DNA of 55,082 bases, taken from NCBI GenBank assembly GCA_964472875.1, contig CAYYMD010000016.1, positions 1 to 55,082 on the forward strand. Reading direction: 5' to 3'. The translations under genes and the position numbers were made by a program. Below are positions 27,849 through 36,360 of the stretch, piece by piece. Each line of letters starts with the position of its first letter. The stretch's first letter is position 1. The DNA is from CAYYMD01 sp964472875 (GTDB lineage Bacteria > Planctomycetota > Phycisphaerae > SM23-33). The notes under the pieces are model-generated. The model was not told the DNA's origin and searched no databases. It saw only the letters and a list, made by a program, of their open reading frames with translations.

Positions 27849-27857
27849 TGTTATAAT
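27849..27857 (+). promoter_or_regulatory. Extended -10 promoter giving a leaderless transcript
   Basis: The sequence TGTTATAAT is a perfect extended -10 element (TG-n-TATAAT) with TATAAT at 27852-27857. Transcription normally starts 7 nt past the box, which is 27864, the A of the DUF58 gene's ATG. No Shine-Dalgarno sequence precedes this ATG. No good -35 box is present, as is usual for extended -10 promoters. Confidence 0.6.
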
Positions 27858-27863
27858 ACCGCC

Positions 27864-28811
27864 ATGAGTAAATCGCCCGGCCGGGAATTTTTTGACAGGG
27901 AGTTTATGCGACGGCTCGAGCGGTTGCGCCTCGTGGCCAAGAGCACCCGTTTGCGCAGGGTCGGGGGTGTGCTGCACTCGCCGCGGATGGGGGATGGTCT
28001 GGAGTTCGCAGACCATCGTGCATACGCGCCCGGCGACGACTTGCGTTTCATAGACTGGGCTTATTACGCCCGTATGGAGCGGTTTCTGCTTCGACTATTT
28101 CACGAGCACAGCGACGCGCCGGTGATGATATTGCTGGATTCTTCCGCTTCGATGGGCGGCCGCGGCGGGGCGGCCGCTTCCCAGGGGTCGGATAAGTTCG
28201 ATTACACACGGCGCCTGACGGCCACGCTTGCATATCTTGCTTCCAGGGGGTTGCGCCGCGTGGAGGTGGCGGCGTTTACGGACCGCCTGCATCAGGTGTA
28301 TCACATGGGGCGGGACAGCCGAAAAATCTTTTCGCTCCTACAGTATTTAACAGATATTCGCCCGGACGGCCGGACGGACCTTGCCCGCACGGCGGAGATT
28401 TTCACGCGGCTTTCGGCCGGCGGTACGGGAACCGGCCGCACTGACGGAACGGTTTTCATCGTAAGCGATTTGCTGGACTGTCCGGATGTTGCCGGTCTGA
28501 ACGGTGCGTTAGCCCGGCTGAGATACGCCGGTTGTGAGGTGGTGGTTATTCAGGTATACAGTCCCACGGATGCCTTCGGTCCGGAGGGTGGCGCGGCCCT
28601 TTTTCAGCACGCCGAAAGCGACGAGCGAATGAACATTTATATCAGCGACGAGGTCCGGCAGGCCTATTGCCACAGGTGGCGCCGGTTTGTCCGCAGCGCG
28701 GAACGGACGTGCCTTAAAAACGAGGCCGTCTATGTCCCCGCCCCGACGGACAGGCCGTTCGAGGAACTCGTGTTTGTGGCGCTGCGTCGGTCGGGGATAC
28801 TGACAGGGTGA
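27864..28811 (+). CDS. DUF58 / von Willebrand A-like protein
   Basis: This 315-aa protein has the DUF58 signature GLEFADHRAYAPGDDLRFIDW (split around the APGDD core, 45-65). A vWA-like fold with a DxSxS metal-site motif follows (Asp92-Ser93-Ser94-Ala95-Ser96 in LLDSSASMGG). DUF58 proteins usually sit with a MoxR ATPase and membrane vWA proteins and act as chaperone-type partners; no MoxR gene is adjacent here. The ATG at 27864 coincides with the predicted transcription start. The stop overlaps the GTG of the following membrane-protein gene by 3 nt. Confidence 0.88.
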   Translation: MSKSPGREFFDREFMRRLERLRLVAKSTRLRRVGGVLHSPRMGDGLEFADHRAYAPGDDLRFIDWAYYARMERFLLRLFHEHSDAPVMILLDSSASMGGRGGAAASQGSDKFDYTRRLTATLAYLASRGLRRVEVAAFTDRLHQVYHMGRDSRKIFSLLQYLTDIRPDGRTDLARTAEIFTRLSAGGTGTGRTDGTVFIVSDLLDCPDVAGLNGALARLRYAGCEVVVIQVYSPTDAFGPEGGAALFQHAESDERMNIYISDEVRQAYCHRWRRFVRSAERTCLKNEAVYVPAPTDRPFEELVFVALRRSGILTG

Positions 28812-31534
28812 TATTAATGAAGGCGGTTTGGAAAATATCGGCGGTTGTGTTGATGCTTATTGTTCCCATGGTCATGTTCTATCCGCTGTGGAGCAATCCG
28901 ACCGCCGCCGGCGAAGATGACCTGCTATATTATTACCCGCTTCGCGAGATGGCCGGTGACCGCATTAGCGCCGGGGACTGGCCCGTTGAAAATCCGCTTG
29001 AGGCCTGCGGTGGCGTGATTATGCCCGACCCGCAGTCGGCCGTGATGCATCCGACGACGTGGTTGTTTGCCGTCGCCCCGGCCGGAACGGCATACACGCT
29101 GTCGGTATTTCTGGCGTATTCGATAGCCGCCGCCGGCGTGTGGGTTTACCTTAGGCGGCTGGGCATATCGGCAGGGGCATCGGCGTTCGGGGCGGCGGCG
29201 TTTGCGTTCTGCGGATTCATGGTGGGCCACAGGAAACACCTGTCGATGATTAACACCGCCGCGATGCTGCCGTGGATTTTGTGGTGCATCGAATGGATGC
29301 GCACGTCACGACGGGGCGCTTTCATCAGGGCGGTGCCCGTGTTGTTTGTGGCGATAGCGGCGGGGCACTGGCCCACGCTGGTTCAGTTGTCCGTGGTGTC
29401 GGCGGCTTATTTTTTCCTCCGCGCCCGGCCGCTGGGGGCTTCGCTTGTAACGGGTATTGCGGCAGTCGTGCTGGCCGCTGTCCTGGCCGGGCCGCAGATA
29501 CTCGCCACTGCCGGTCTGCTCCGACAGTGCACCCGCGGCCACATCGGATATGCCGTGGCTGGCGAGAACAGTTATTTTCCGCCGGCGGCTCTTCTGTTTT
29601 TGTTTCCGATGATTATGGGCTCGCAAACTCCGAACTTTTTTGCCCAGCAGTGGTGGGGCCCGTGGCACCTGTGCGAAATGCTAGGTTACGCCGGCCTGAT
29701 TACTCTGGTGCTGGCCCTTTGCGCAGTCCGCCGCATGTACCGAAAGCCGAAATCCGACGCCGGGCAGCCGCTGCGGGTGACGCACAATGAGGCGGACCGC
29801 CTGCAAAAAATTGTCCGACCATGGACGTGGATTTGCATCGGTGCGATTGTGTGGATGCTTGGATATTACCTTCCGACGTATCGCCTTGTTCACATGATAC
29901 CCGTAGTCGGCATAGTTCGCTGTCCGGCCAGGATGATTTTGGCGCTGGATATGGGTCTTGCGGTACTTGCAGCGGCTGCGCTCCATGCGACCACGCGCGG
30001 CGAAGAGGGCCTCGCGGCGAAGTTGCGCGGCAGTATCCGGAGGGGTGCGGTAATTATACTTCCGGTGGTGATGCTGGCAGTGTGGGGCGGACTGGCGGTT
30101 TTCGCCGTGTTCGCAGAGCGGTACTGGCCGCAGCGTATGCCGTTTCCGATGTCCGGCGGCGGGGTGGGTGTTATGAGCGCGGCCGCGGCCGATAATTCCG
30201 CAATATGGGTCCCGTTCGGACTTATGCTGATTACGGCATTGGCGGTGTTGTTTTTCCTGCGGCGGCCGAAATCAAGGGCGCCGCTGCTGGTAATCCTGGT
30301 GCTGGCCGATTTGTTTTTCATCAGCAGGTTCGTGAATTTTCCCCCGGCCGAGGCGTCATCGGCGGGGCCGCAGCATTCGCCGGCGGCGCGGTGGCTGAAA
30401 AACAACGCGCCCGAAAACGAGCCATACCGTGTGTGGGGGTTGGGCGACGCCTACAACGACCGTCCGAGGGAATTGCTGCTTCCCAAAACCGCGCACACGT
30501 TCGATGTGGCCACGATTAATTCCTACGGTCCGTTCCATACCGACACGCACGCGCATCTGTTCGGCTTCCGCATTTTCGGCACCACGCGAAACTGGCGATG
30601 GCTGCTGCAACGGAACCATCTTCTGAGTCTTTACAACGTTCGGTACATACTCGCCGCCGACGCTAAATTCCGCCACGTGCTCGAATCCATAAAAATTCCC
30701 GCCTCCCGCCGGCCGGAGGACGGGCCGAATCTGCTGGACGGCAAATTCGAACTAAGCCGGGCCAGGATGAATAACGGAATACTGCGTCTGCACTCGCCGT
30801 TTTATCCGCTGAAGTCCGCGGGCAAGACTCGTGTTTCGCTGCAAAAAAATACGGTATATAAAATTTCGCTGGAGGCCCGAGGGCCCGATGGCGGGGCGGC
30901 GCATTTTCTGCGGGCGGAGATAGCTGAGCCGCTTTACGGGCCGGTGGATTTCAACGAAGACCCGCTTGCGATGATGGCCTACGCCGAACAGATAGGGCGA
31001 CACTGGCGGCGATTCGAATGGATTTTCCCAACGCCCCGCGTTGTGCCCGAAGAGGTAACGTTCCGTATCTACACGATGAGTGAAAAGCCCATAGAGGTTC
31101 GCGACATCTCGCTTCGCCGCAGTTCGCCCACCCGACCGCTGGTGGCCGGTGAGCTGCCGGAAGGGATGTCGGTAGGCGATAGAGTTTATCGCAGGGTGGC
31201 CGAGGTCCCGCCGCTGAACGGCGATGACGAAGCGGTAGTGATATATCGCAACATGCTTTGCCGCGACGCCCCGGCCGAATTCGTACCCGCCGGCCACGAG
31301 CGTATAGAAGAACTAAAGTGGGCCGAGGAACTGACACCCCAAGATATATCCGCGCCGCTGCCGGATGTGGGTGTGCTCGTAGAGGACCGAGTTTGCTTCA
31401 GGCCCGGAATTTTGTTTATAATTTTAACGGTGCCGGGCGCAATTTTGTATGCGTCAGTGTGTATTTATTCTGCCGTGCGGCAAAAAAGAAAATCGAGCGG
31501 TGGTAAAACGGACAATGACCTGAATATTTCGTAA
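28808..31534 (+). CDS. Large YfhO-like membrane protein
   Basis: This 908-aa protein has about 12 transmembrane helices in its first 520 residues. A large soluble domain follows (about 530-870), and one last helix near 880. It resembles bacterial YfhO-type membrane proteins, which have a GT-C glycosyltransferase-like topology; acidic residues in the first loop (GEDDLLYYYPLREM) fit this. It may move sugars from a lipid carrier, but this is not shown. The GTG at 28808 overlaps the DUF58 stop; an ATG at 28817 is an equally good start. Confidence 0.65.
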   Translation: MILMKAVWKISAVVLMLIVPMVMFYPLWSNPTAAGEDDLLYYYPLREMAGDRISAGDWPVENPLEACGGVIMPDPQSAVMHPTTWLFAVAPAGTAYTLSVFLAYSIAAAGVWVYLRRLGISAGASAFGAAAFAFCGFMVGHRKHLSMINTAAMLPWILWCIEWMRTSRRGAFIRAVPVLFVAIAAGHWPTLVQLSVVSAAYFFLRARPLGASLVTGIAAVVLAAVLAGPQILATAGLLRQCTRGHIGYAVAGENSYFPPAALLFLFPMIMGSQTPNFFAQQWWGPWHLCEMLGYAGLITLVLALCAVRRMYRKPKSDAGQPLRVTHNEADRLQKIVRPWTWICIGAIVWMLGYYLPTYRLVHMIPVVGIVRCPARMILALDMGLAVLAAAALHATTRGEEGLAAKLRGSIRRGAVIILPVVMLAVWGGLAVFAVFAERYWPQRMPFPMSGGGVGVMSAAAADNSAIWVPFGLMLITALAVLFFLRRPKSRAPLLVILVLADLFFISRFVNFPPAEASSAGPQHSPAARWLKNNAPENEPYRVWGLGDAYNDRPRELLLPKTAHTFDVATINSYGPFHTDTHAHLFGFRIFGTTRNWRWLLQRNHLLSLYNVRYILAADAKFRHVLESIKIPASRRPEDGPNLLDGKFELSRARMNNGILRLHSPFYPLKSAGKTRVSLQKNTVYKISLEARGPDGGAAHFLRAEIAEPLYGPVDFNEDPLAMMAYAEQIGRHWRRFEWIFPTPRVVPEEVTFRIYTMSEKPIEVRDISLRRSSPTRPLVAGELPEGMSVGDRVYRRVAEVPPLNGDDEAVVIYRNMLCRDAPAEFVPAGHERIEELKWAEELTPQDISAPLPDVGVLVEDRVCFRPGILFIILTVPGAILYASVCIYSAVRQKRKSSGGKTDNDLNIS

Positions 31535-31601
31535 AAAACATCGATTACCGGCTTCGGCTTAAGGTCACCAGTGAAATTTTCCTGATAAAGGAGCATTCGA
31601 T

Positions 31602-34112
31602 ATGCGATTTACTGTTTCCATCATTGTATCTCTCATGGTCTTCAATTTTGCCAGCGTAATCGGCCGGCTTGTTGCTGCCGACAAGAAGGTTCACGACGAC
31701 AAGTACGGCACCATAACCGAGAAGACGCCTTCGGTGCCCCAGTACTTCTCGTGGATAAACAACACCAACGAGGGCCCGACCGAAGAACAGACTCTGATTA
31801 ATCTTCGGTTCTTCAAGTGGTTGCATGATGAATACGGCATGCAACTTGGTATATACGCCTTTGACGCCGGCACCATCGACAGCCAGGGCTACTACGGTAG
31901 TATGAAGACCGAGCGGTTCCGAAGCCAGTTTCCAAACGGCTTCGGTCCGGTCGCTGAACTGGCCAAATCATTCGATTGCCGGCTGGGTCTGTGGGGCGGG
32001 CCGGACGGGTTCGGCGATACACCGGCTGAGGAAAAGGCGCGTACGGAAATGTTGGTCAGTCTGTGCCGGGATTACGGATTCAGATTGTTCAAACTGGATG
32101 CCGTATGCGGACAACTCCGCGATGAGAAGCAGGATGCCTTCATCAACGCCATGGCCCGGTGCCGCAAGTACGCCCCGGACCTGATTGTGCTCAATCACCG
32201 TCTCAACCTCAGCGAGGAAGCCAAACGACACGTGACGACCTTCCTGATGGGAGGACGGGAAACCTATATAGACGTGCACATGTCGAACAACACCACTGCC
32301 ACGCACAACCGCCAGGGCGCCCTGTCGCGCGGCCTGCCTCCCAAGCTTCTTCGCCTCACCGAAGACCACGGAGTTTGTCTCTCCTCGTGCCTGGACTTTT
32401 GGGAGGACGACCTGGTATTGCAGGCATTCAATCGTTGCCTGATTCTGGCGCCTCAGATTTACGGCAATCCATGGCTGCTGCGCGACGAAGAGTTCGCCAA
32501 GCTGGCCCGTATTTACAACCTGCATTATCGCAACCGCGAGATACTCGTGGAGGGAATGAAACTTCCGGAAAGTTACGGCCCGCACGCCGTGGCAAGGGGT
32601 GACCAGGCCACCCGTTTTGTAACGCTCCGTAACCTGACGTGGAATCCTGTCAGTTACACCGTCAGACTCGATGATGAAATCGGACTTACACGCAAGGGCA
32701 GGGTCGAACTGCGGCGATATCATCCGTCGGAGGAAATCCTCGGCACTTTCGACCACGGCGATGAGATAGAAGTGACTGTGGCCCCGTTCCGCTCCTGCCT
32801 GATTATGGCGACGGCCGTCGAGTGCAATGAAATCGGTGTGGAAGGATGTATCTACGAAGTTGTGCGGGACACGCCCGGAAAGCCGGCGAAGGTGAAGTTG
32901 CTGGGAATGCCCGGTGAATCGGCGCATGTGAGATTGCGGGCGGGGCGACGGAAGTTCTCCGTCGCGGCAATAGACGGAAAGCCCGCGCCGAAATTTTTAC
33001 AAAAGGGCGCCACGGTGACATTCCCGGGCGAACCGGTGGAAAATAACTGGCATCGCAAACTGGCGGACCTGCAGCCCGTTGATGTGCCCGCCGACGCCGA
33101 GCAGCTTTACGAGGCGACGTGCTTCAAGGCACCCAACGACGCACTGGAGGTGCAGTCGCTGCGTCGGTCCGGCCCGTCCCGGATCCCCCAGGTAATCGCC
33201 GCCCGCAAGGCGTTTTTTGAGCAGGAGCTGTTCTGGCGCCGGGGCATCTGGGACAAGTACCTGTTCGACGGAAGGAATGAAACGTTCTTTGGTGTTCACC
33301 GTTATCGTAGGGACAAACGAATTGATGGGGGATGTCTGCGGCTCGATTTTCGAAAGGCATACAAGTTCGATGCCGTCACTATCAGGACCCTGCGCAAAGA
33401 ACAGAACAAGGATGCAGAACAGGCGGCGAGGGAGTTGCCGGCGGAAGTCTCGGCGGACCTGAAGGCCTGGAGGCCTATTACCTTTAAGCTTCGCTCAAAC
33501 TGCGAGCCGGAACAGGTCAAAGTTGCCCACATCGAAAGGAATGGCGGCAGGCATCATTACGTCGACTACAACCTTTTGCGGTGGGATGCGAAAGTGCCCG
33601 AGGATACGAACTGGCGTTACCTGCGAATGGCCCCTGCACCGCAGCGTACTGCGGAGGTCGAACTTATGTGCAACGGCCGGCGTGTTCAGCCCGATACGGA
33701 TTCCAAGTGGCACGCAACGACACTGTTCGCCCCTTACGAAAAAGCCCGGACAAAGCGCGCCTGGGAGGCAAAAATATCTATCGCATCCAATTCCGCTCCC
33801 GACAGCTATCTCTGCGTGGCTGTAAACGGTAAGCACGGCAGGGACGGCGTATTCGCAGCCCTGCGGCTCGACGATAAGTACATCGGAGCCACACAGCGCG
33901 CCGTGTCATTCCCGGCGGTGGTGTTTGAAAACGGTCCGCGTAATTTGAATGGAAACTACACCTTTTACTTCCCCATAACCTCCGAAATGCGCGGCGGCAC
34001 GATGGACGTTGTTCTGCTGGGCCAGGAAGAATGTGCCCCGGATATTCGGCCACAGGTCTGGACAACGACATATCCTAATCCTTATACGGCGGTGGAATTG
34101 GAATTGCGCTGA
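31602..34112 (+). CDS. Secreted protein with clan GH-D-like (alpha-galactosidase-type) barrel
   Basis: This 836-aa protein has a signal peptide (about 1-26). Residues about 45-330 read as a TIM barrel of the GH27/GH36 type: GIYAFDAGTID at strand 2, CRLGLWGGPDGFG at strand 3, and FKLDAVCG at strand 4 with Asp166 as the expected nucleophile. The segment TYIDVHMSNN or CLDFWEDDL could supply the acid/base. The C-terminal part (about 340-836) is beta-rich and unrecognised. The family is distant from characterised enzymes, so the substrate is unknown. It has an AAAGGAGC ribosome binding site and stands alone between the YfhO-like gene and htrA. Confidence 0.65.
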   Translation: MRFTVSIIVSLMVFNFASVIGRLVAADKKVHDDKYGTITEKTPSVPQYFSWINNTNEGPTEEQTLINLRFFKWLHDEYGMQLGIYAFDAGTIDSQGYYGSMKTERFRSQFPNGFGPVAELAKSFDCRLGLWGGPDGFGDTPAEEKARTEMLVSLCRDYGFRLFKLDAVCGQLRDEKQDAFINAMARCRKYAPDLIVLNHRLNLSEEAKRHVTTFLMGGRETYIDVHMSNNTTATHNRQGALSRGLPPKLLRLTEDHGVCLSSCLDFWEDDLVLQAFNRCLILAPQIYGNPWLLRDEEFAKLARIYNLHYRNREILVEGMKLPESYGPHAVARGDQATRFVTLRNLTWNPVSYTVRLDDEIGLTRKGRVELRRYHPSEEILGTFDHGDEIEVTVAPFRSCLIMATAVECNEIGVEGCIYEVVRDTPGKPAKVKLLGMPGESAHVRLRAGRRKFSVAAIDGKPAPKFLQKGATVTFPGEPVENNWHRKLADLQPVDVPADAEQLYEATCFKAPNDALEVQSLRRSGPSRIPQVIAARKAFFEQELFWRRGIWDKYLFDGRNETFFGVHRYRRDKRIDGGCLRLDFRKAYKFDAVTIRTLRKEQNKDAEQAARELPAEVSADLKAWRPITFKLRSNCEPEQVKVAHIERNGGRHHYVDYNLLRWDAKVPEDTNWRYLRMAPAPQRTAEVELMCNGRRVQPDTDSKWHATTLFAPYEKARTKRAWEAKISIASNSAPDSYLCVAVNGKHGRDGVFAALRLDDKYIGATQRAVSFPAVVFENGPRNLNGNYTFYFPITSEMRGGTMDVVLLGQEECAPDIRPQVWTTTYPNPYTAVELELR

Positions 34113-34280
34113 TGTAAAGACTTCTGCACGAAATTTTATAAGCGGTAAAGTTGTTTAAATCAGCCGTGTTATAAAAAATGAACATTCAACAGGCGGGTGA
34201 CGTGATAATATTATTCATAGAGGATTGGGGCGCCAGTCGGGCGCACCCGGATGGATCAGAAACGAACAAGGAGAACAGGC
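34113..34280 (+). other. Gap upstream of htrA
   Basis: This 168-bp AT-rich gap contains a TATAAA near 34170 but no convincing -35 partner at normal spacing. The AAGGAG ribosome binding site of htrA is at about 34268-34273. No heat-shock consensus (CIRCE or sigma32 type) is recognised. Confidence 0.4.
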
Positions 34281-35795
34281 ATGAAACGCACGAATAAACT
34301 TTTACTGGTTTGGGTCCTTCTGGCGGGAATTCTGGCGGGCGGACTGCTTTACAAGGCCGTTGACAATCAGCAGTCGGCATACGGCCTGGATGTTAAAGAG
34401 GCCCGCAGGGCGCGAGAGCAACTGTCCGATATGAAGGGCCACAACGGGCTGTCCAAATTATTCCGCACGGTGGCCAAGGCGGTCAAGCCGTCGGTGGTCG
34501 AGGTCCGCGTGGTCAAGCGGATCAAGGCGGCACCCATGTCGCCGGAACTTAACGAGTTTTTCAGACGGTTCTTCGGTGAGCAGTCGCCGTTCGAATTCGA
34601 ATATGACATGCCCCAGCGGCAGCGGAAAGTCGCCGGACTTGGCAGCGGCGTTATAGTGGACGACAAGAAAGGATACGTGCTGACGAATTATCACGTGGTC
34701 GGCGGCGCCGATGAAGTCGAGGTAATTCTGGCCGACAAACGCAAATACGACGCCGAGTGGATAAGGACCGATCCGCAGACCGACCTTGCGGTGATAAAGA
34801 TAGACGCCGAAGGACTCGTCGAGGCCCCGCTGGGCGACAGCGACAAAATTGCGGTCGGCGACTGGGTCCTGGCAATCGGCGCGCCGGAAAACCTGCCGCA
34901 GACGGTGACGGCGGGAATCATCTCGGCCAAGGGCAGGACGACCGGCCGGGGCGGATACGAGAACTTCCTCCAGACCGACGCGGCCATTAACCGAGGCAAC
35001 TCCGGCGGGCCGCTGGTTAACATGCGTGGCGAGATTGTCGGCATAAACACGGCCATCGTCTCGCGGACCGGCGTGAACGAGGGTATCGGCCTGTCGATAC
35101 CGTCGAACATGGTAAAGAATGTTATGAACCAGTTGGTCGAAAAGGGCGAGGTCGTCAGGGGCTATCTTGGTGTGATCATCCAGAACGTGGATGAGAGACT
35201 GGCAAAGAGTTTCGAACTGCCTTCCACAAAGGGGGCGCTGGTGGCGAAGGTCTTCGAGGACACACCCGCCCAGAAGGCCGGCGTCAAGGTCGGCGACTTC
35301 ATCGTTTCGGTCAACGGTGAAAAAGTTGACAGCGTTAACGAACTGCGCAACACGGTGGCCCGCATCGAGCCGGGCGAGGAAGTCGAGATGGAAATTTATC
35401 GCGGCGGCGATAAGAAAACCTTAGAGATTACAATCGGCACACAGCCCGATAAGATGGCCCGCGGCGGTATGGGCAGGCCCGCTCCCCGCCAGGCGAGCGA
35501 AGATTATGGGCTGAACGTCAAGACGCTCAGTGACGAACTGGCTGAGAGACTCGGATACGAGGACGTCAAGGGCGTGCTGGTGGTCGGCGTGGACAGCGAC
35601 AGCGATGCCGCCGAAAGCGGCGTCAGGCCGGGGATGGTAATCACCCATGTGGACGGCGAGCGCGTAAAGACGGCCGAGGAGTTTGCCGAGGCGATCTCCG
35701 GCGACAAAGCCGCCGCCGGCGTGAGAATGCGCGTGGTCGATCGCCAGGGCAACCAGAGGTTCGTCTTCATTACGCCCAAGGAATCCGAAAAGTAA
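34281..35795 (+). CDS. HtrA/DegP-type periplasmic serine protease
   Basis: This 504-aa protein has an N-terminal signal/anchor (about 7-27) and a trypsin-like domain with the full triad: His138 (LTNYHVVGG), Asp168 (QTDLAVIKI) and Ser241 (NRGNSGGPLV). Two PDZ domains follow (about 300-395 and 410-500). It degrades or refolds damaged proteins in the periplasm. The ATG at 34281 is chosen because AAGGAG precedes it and it starts the signal peptide; an upstream frame from 34251 has neither. It is followed by a hairpin and then hsp20-lon. Confidence 0.95.
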   Translation: MKRTNKLLLVWVLLAGILAGGLLYKAVDNQQSAYGLDVKEARRAREQLSDMKGHNGLSKLFRTVAKAVKPSVVEVRVVKRIKAAPMSPELNEFFRRFFGEQSPFEFEYDMPQRQRKVAGLGSGVIVDDKKGYVLTNYHVVGGADEVEVILADKRKYDAEWIRTDPQTDLAVIKIDAEGLVEAPLGDSDKIAVGDWVLAIGAPENLPQTVTAGIISAKGRTTGRGGYENFLQTDAAINRGNSGGPLVNMRGEIVGINTAIVSRTGVNEGIGLSIPSNMVKNVMNQLVEKGEVVRGYLGVIIQNVDERLAKSFELPSTKGALVAKVFEDTPAQKAGVKVGDFIVSVNGEKVDSVNELRNTVARIEPGEEVEMEIYRGGDKKTLEITIGTQPDKMARGGMGRPAPRQASEDYGLNVKTLSDELAERLGYEDVKGVLVVGVDSDSDAAESGVRPGMVITHVDGERVKTAEEFAEAISGDKAAAGVRMRVVDRQGNQRFVFITPKESEK

Positions 35796-35810
35796 CATCT
35801 CCGAAATTAC

Positions 35811-35851
35811 CGGGCCCGCAGGGTCGATATCGATAAGATCCGGCGGGCCCG
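35811..35851 (+). terminator. GC-rich hairpin after htrA
   Basis: CGGGCCCGC (35811-35819) pairs perfectly with GCGGGCCCG (35843-35851), giving a 9-bp stem. The 23-nt loop itself contains the palindrome TCGATATCGA. There is no T-run after it (TCTTAGG). It may be a weak terminator or an mRNA-stability element between htrA and hsp20-lon. Confidence 0.5.
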
Positions 35852-35907
35852 TCTTAGGTGCTGAGTCGGAAAAGTTTGTGAAATCTGCAATTCAAAAAGG
35901 TGATGCG

Positions 35908-36360
35908 ATGATTATTAATTCGACTGTTCAAGCCAGGGCGGATGAGGATTTCTCGCGAATGGCCAGACAGGTGGTTCGGTGGGTAGACCGCGTGCTCGGG
36001 CCTTCCTACCAGCGGTATAACGCCGAGCACGGCTGGGCGCCGGCGGTGAACATTTACGAAGATGCAGAAGGTTACCACGTGGTGGTGGACCTTGCCGGGA
36101 CAAAGGCCGAGGAAATCGACCTTCACGTGGAGAACGGCCTGCTGAGGATATCCGGACGGCGCCCCATGCCCATGGAAACCCACCAGCCGCAGCAGCAGCG
36201 CCGCCGCAGGCGCATCAGGGTGCACGTGATGGAGATAGACCACGGCAGCTTCTGTCGTAACCTGGAACTTCCATCCGACGTAAACGCCGAAGATATTACC
36301 GCTAATTATCGCGGGGGCTTTTTGCGAATACACATGCCGCGGAGGAGCCATGGCGGATAA
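35908..36360 (+). CDS. Small heat-shock protein (Hsp20/alpha-crystallin)
   Basis: This 150-aa holdase has an alpha-crystallin domain (about 45-145): PAVNIYEDAEGYHVVVDLAGTK split around VVVDLAG, then GLLRISGRR, HGSFCRNLELPSDVNAEDI, and the closing GGFLRIHMPR. The middle loop carries an odd Gln/Arg tract (QPQQQRRRRRIR). The C-terminal I-x-I tail motif is missing. The ATG at 35908 is preceded by AAGGTGAT; a GTG at 35878 is less likely. The stop overlaps the lon start by 11 nt, so chaperone and protease are translationally coupled. Confidence 0.92.
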   Translation: MIINSTVQARADEDFSRMARQVVRWVDRVLGPSYQRYNAEHGWAPAVNIYEDAEGYHVVVDLAGTKAEEIDLHVENGLLRISGRRPMPMETHQPQQQRRRRRIRVHVMEIDHGSFCRNLELPSDVNAEDITANYRGGFLRIHMPRRSHGG

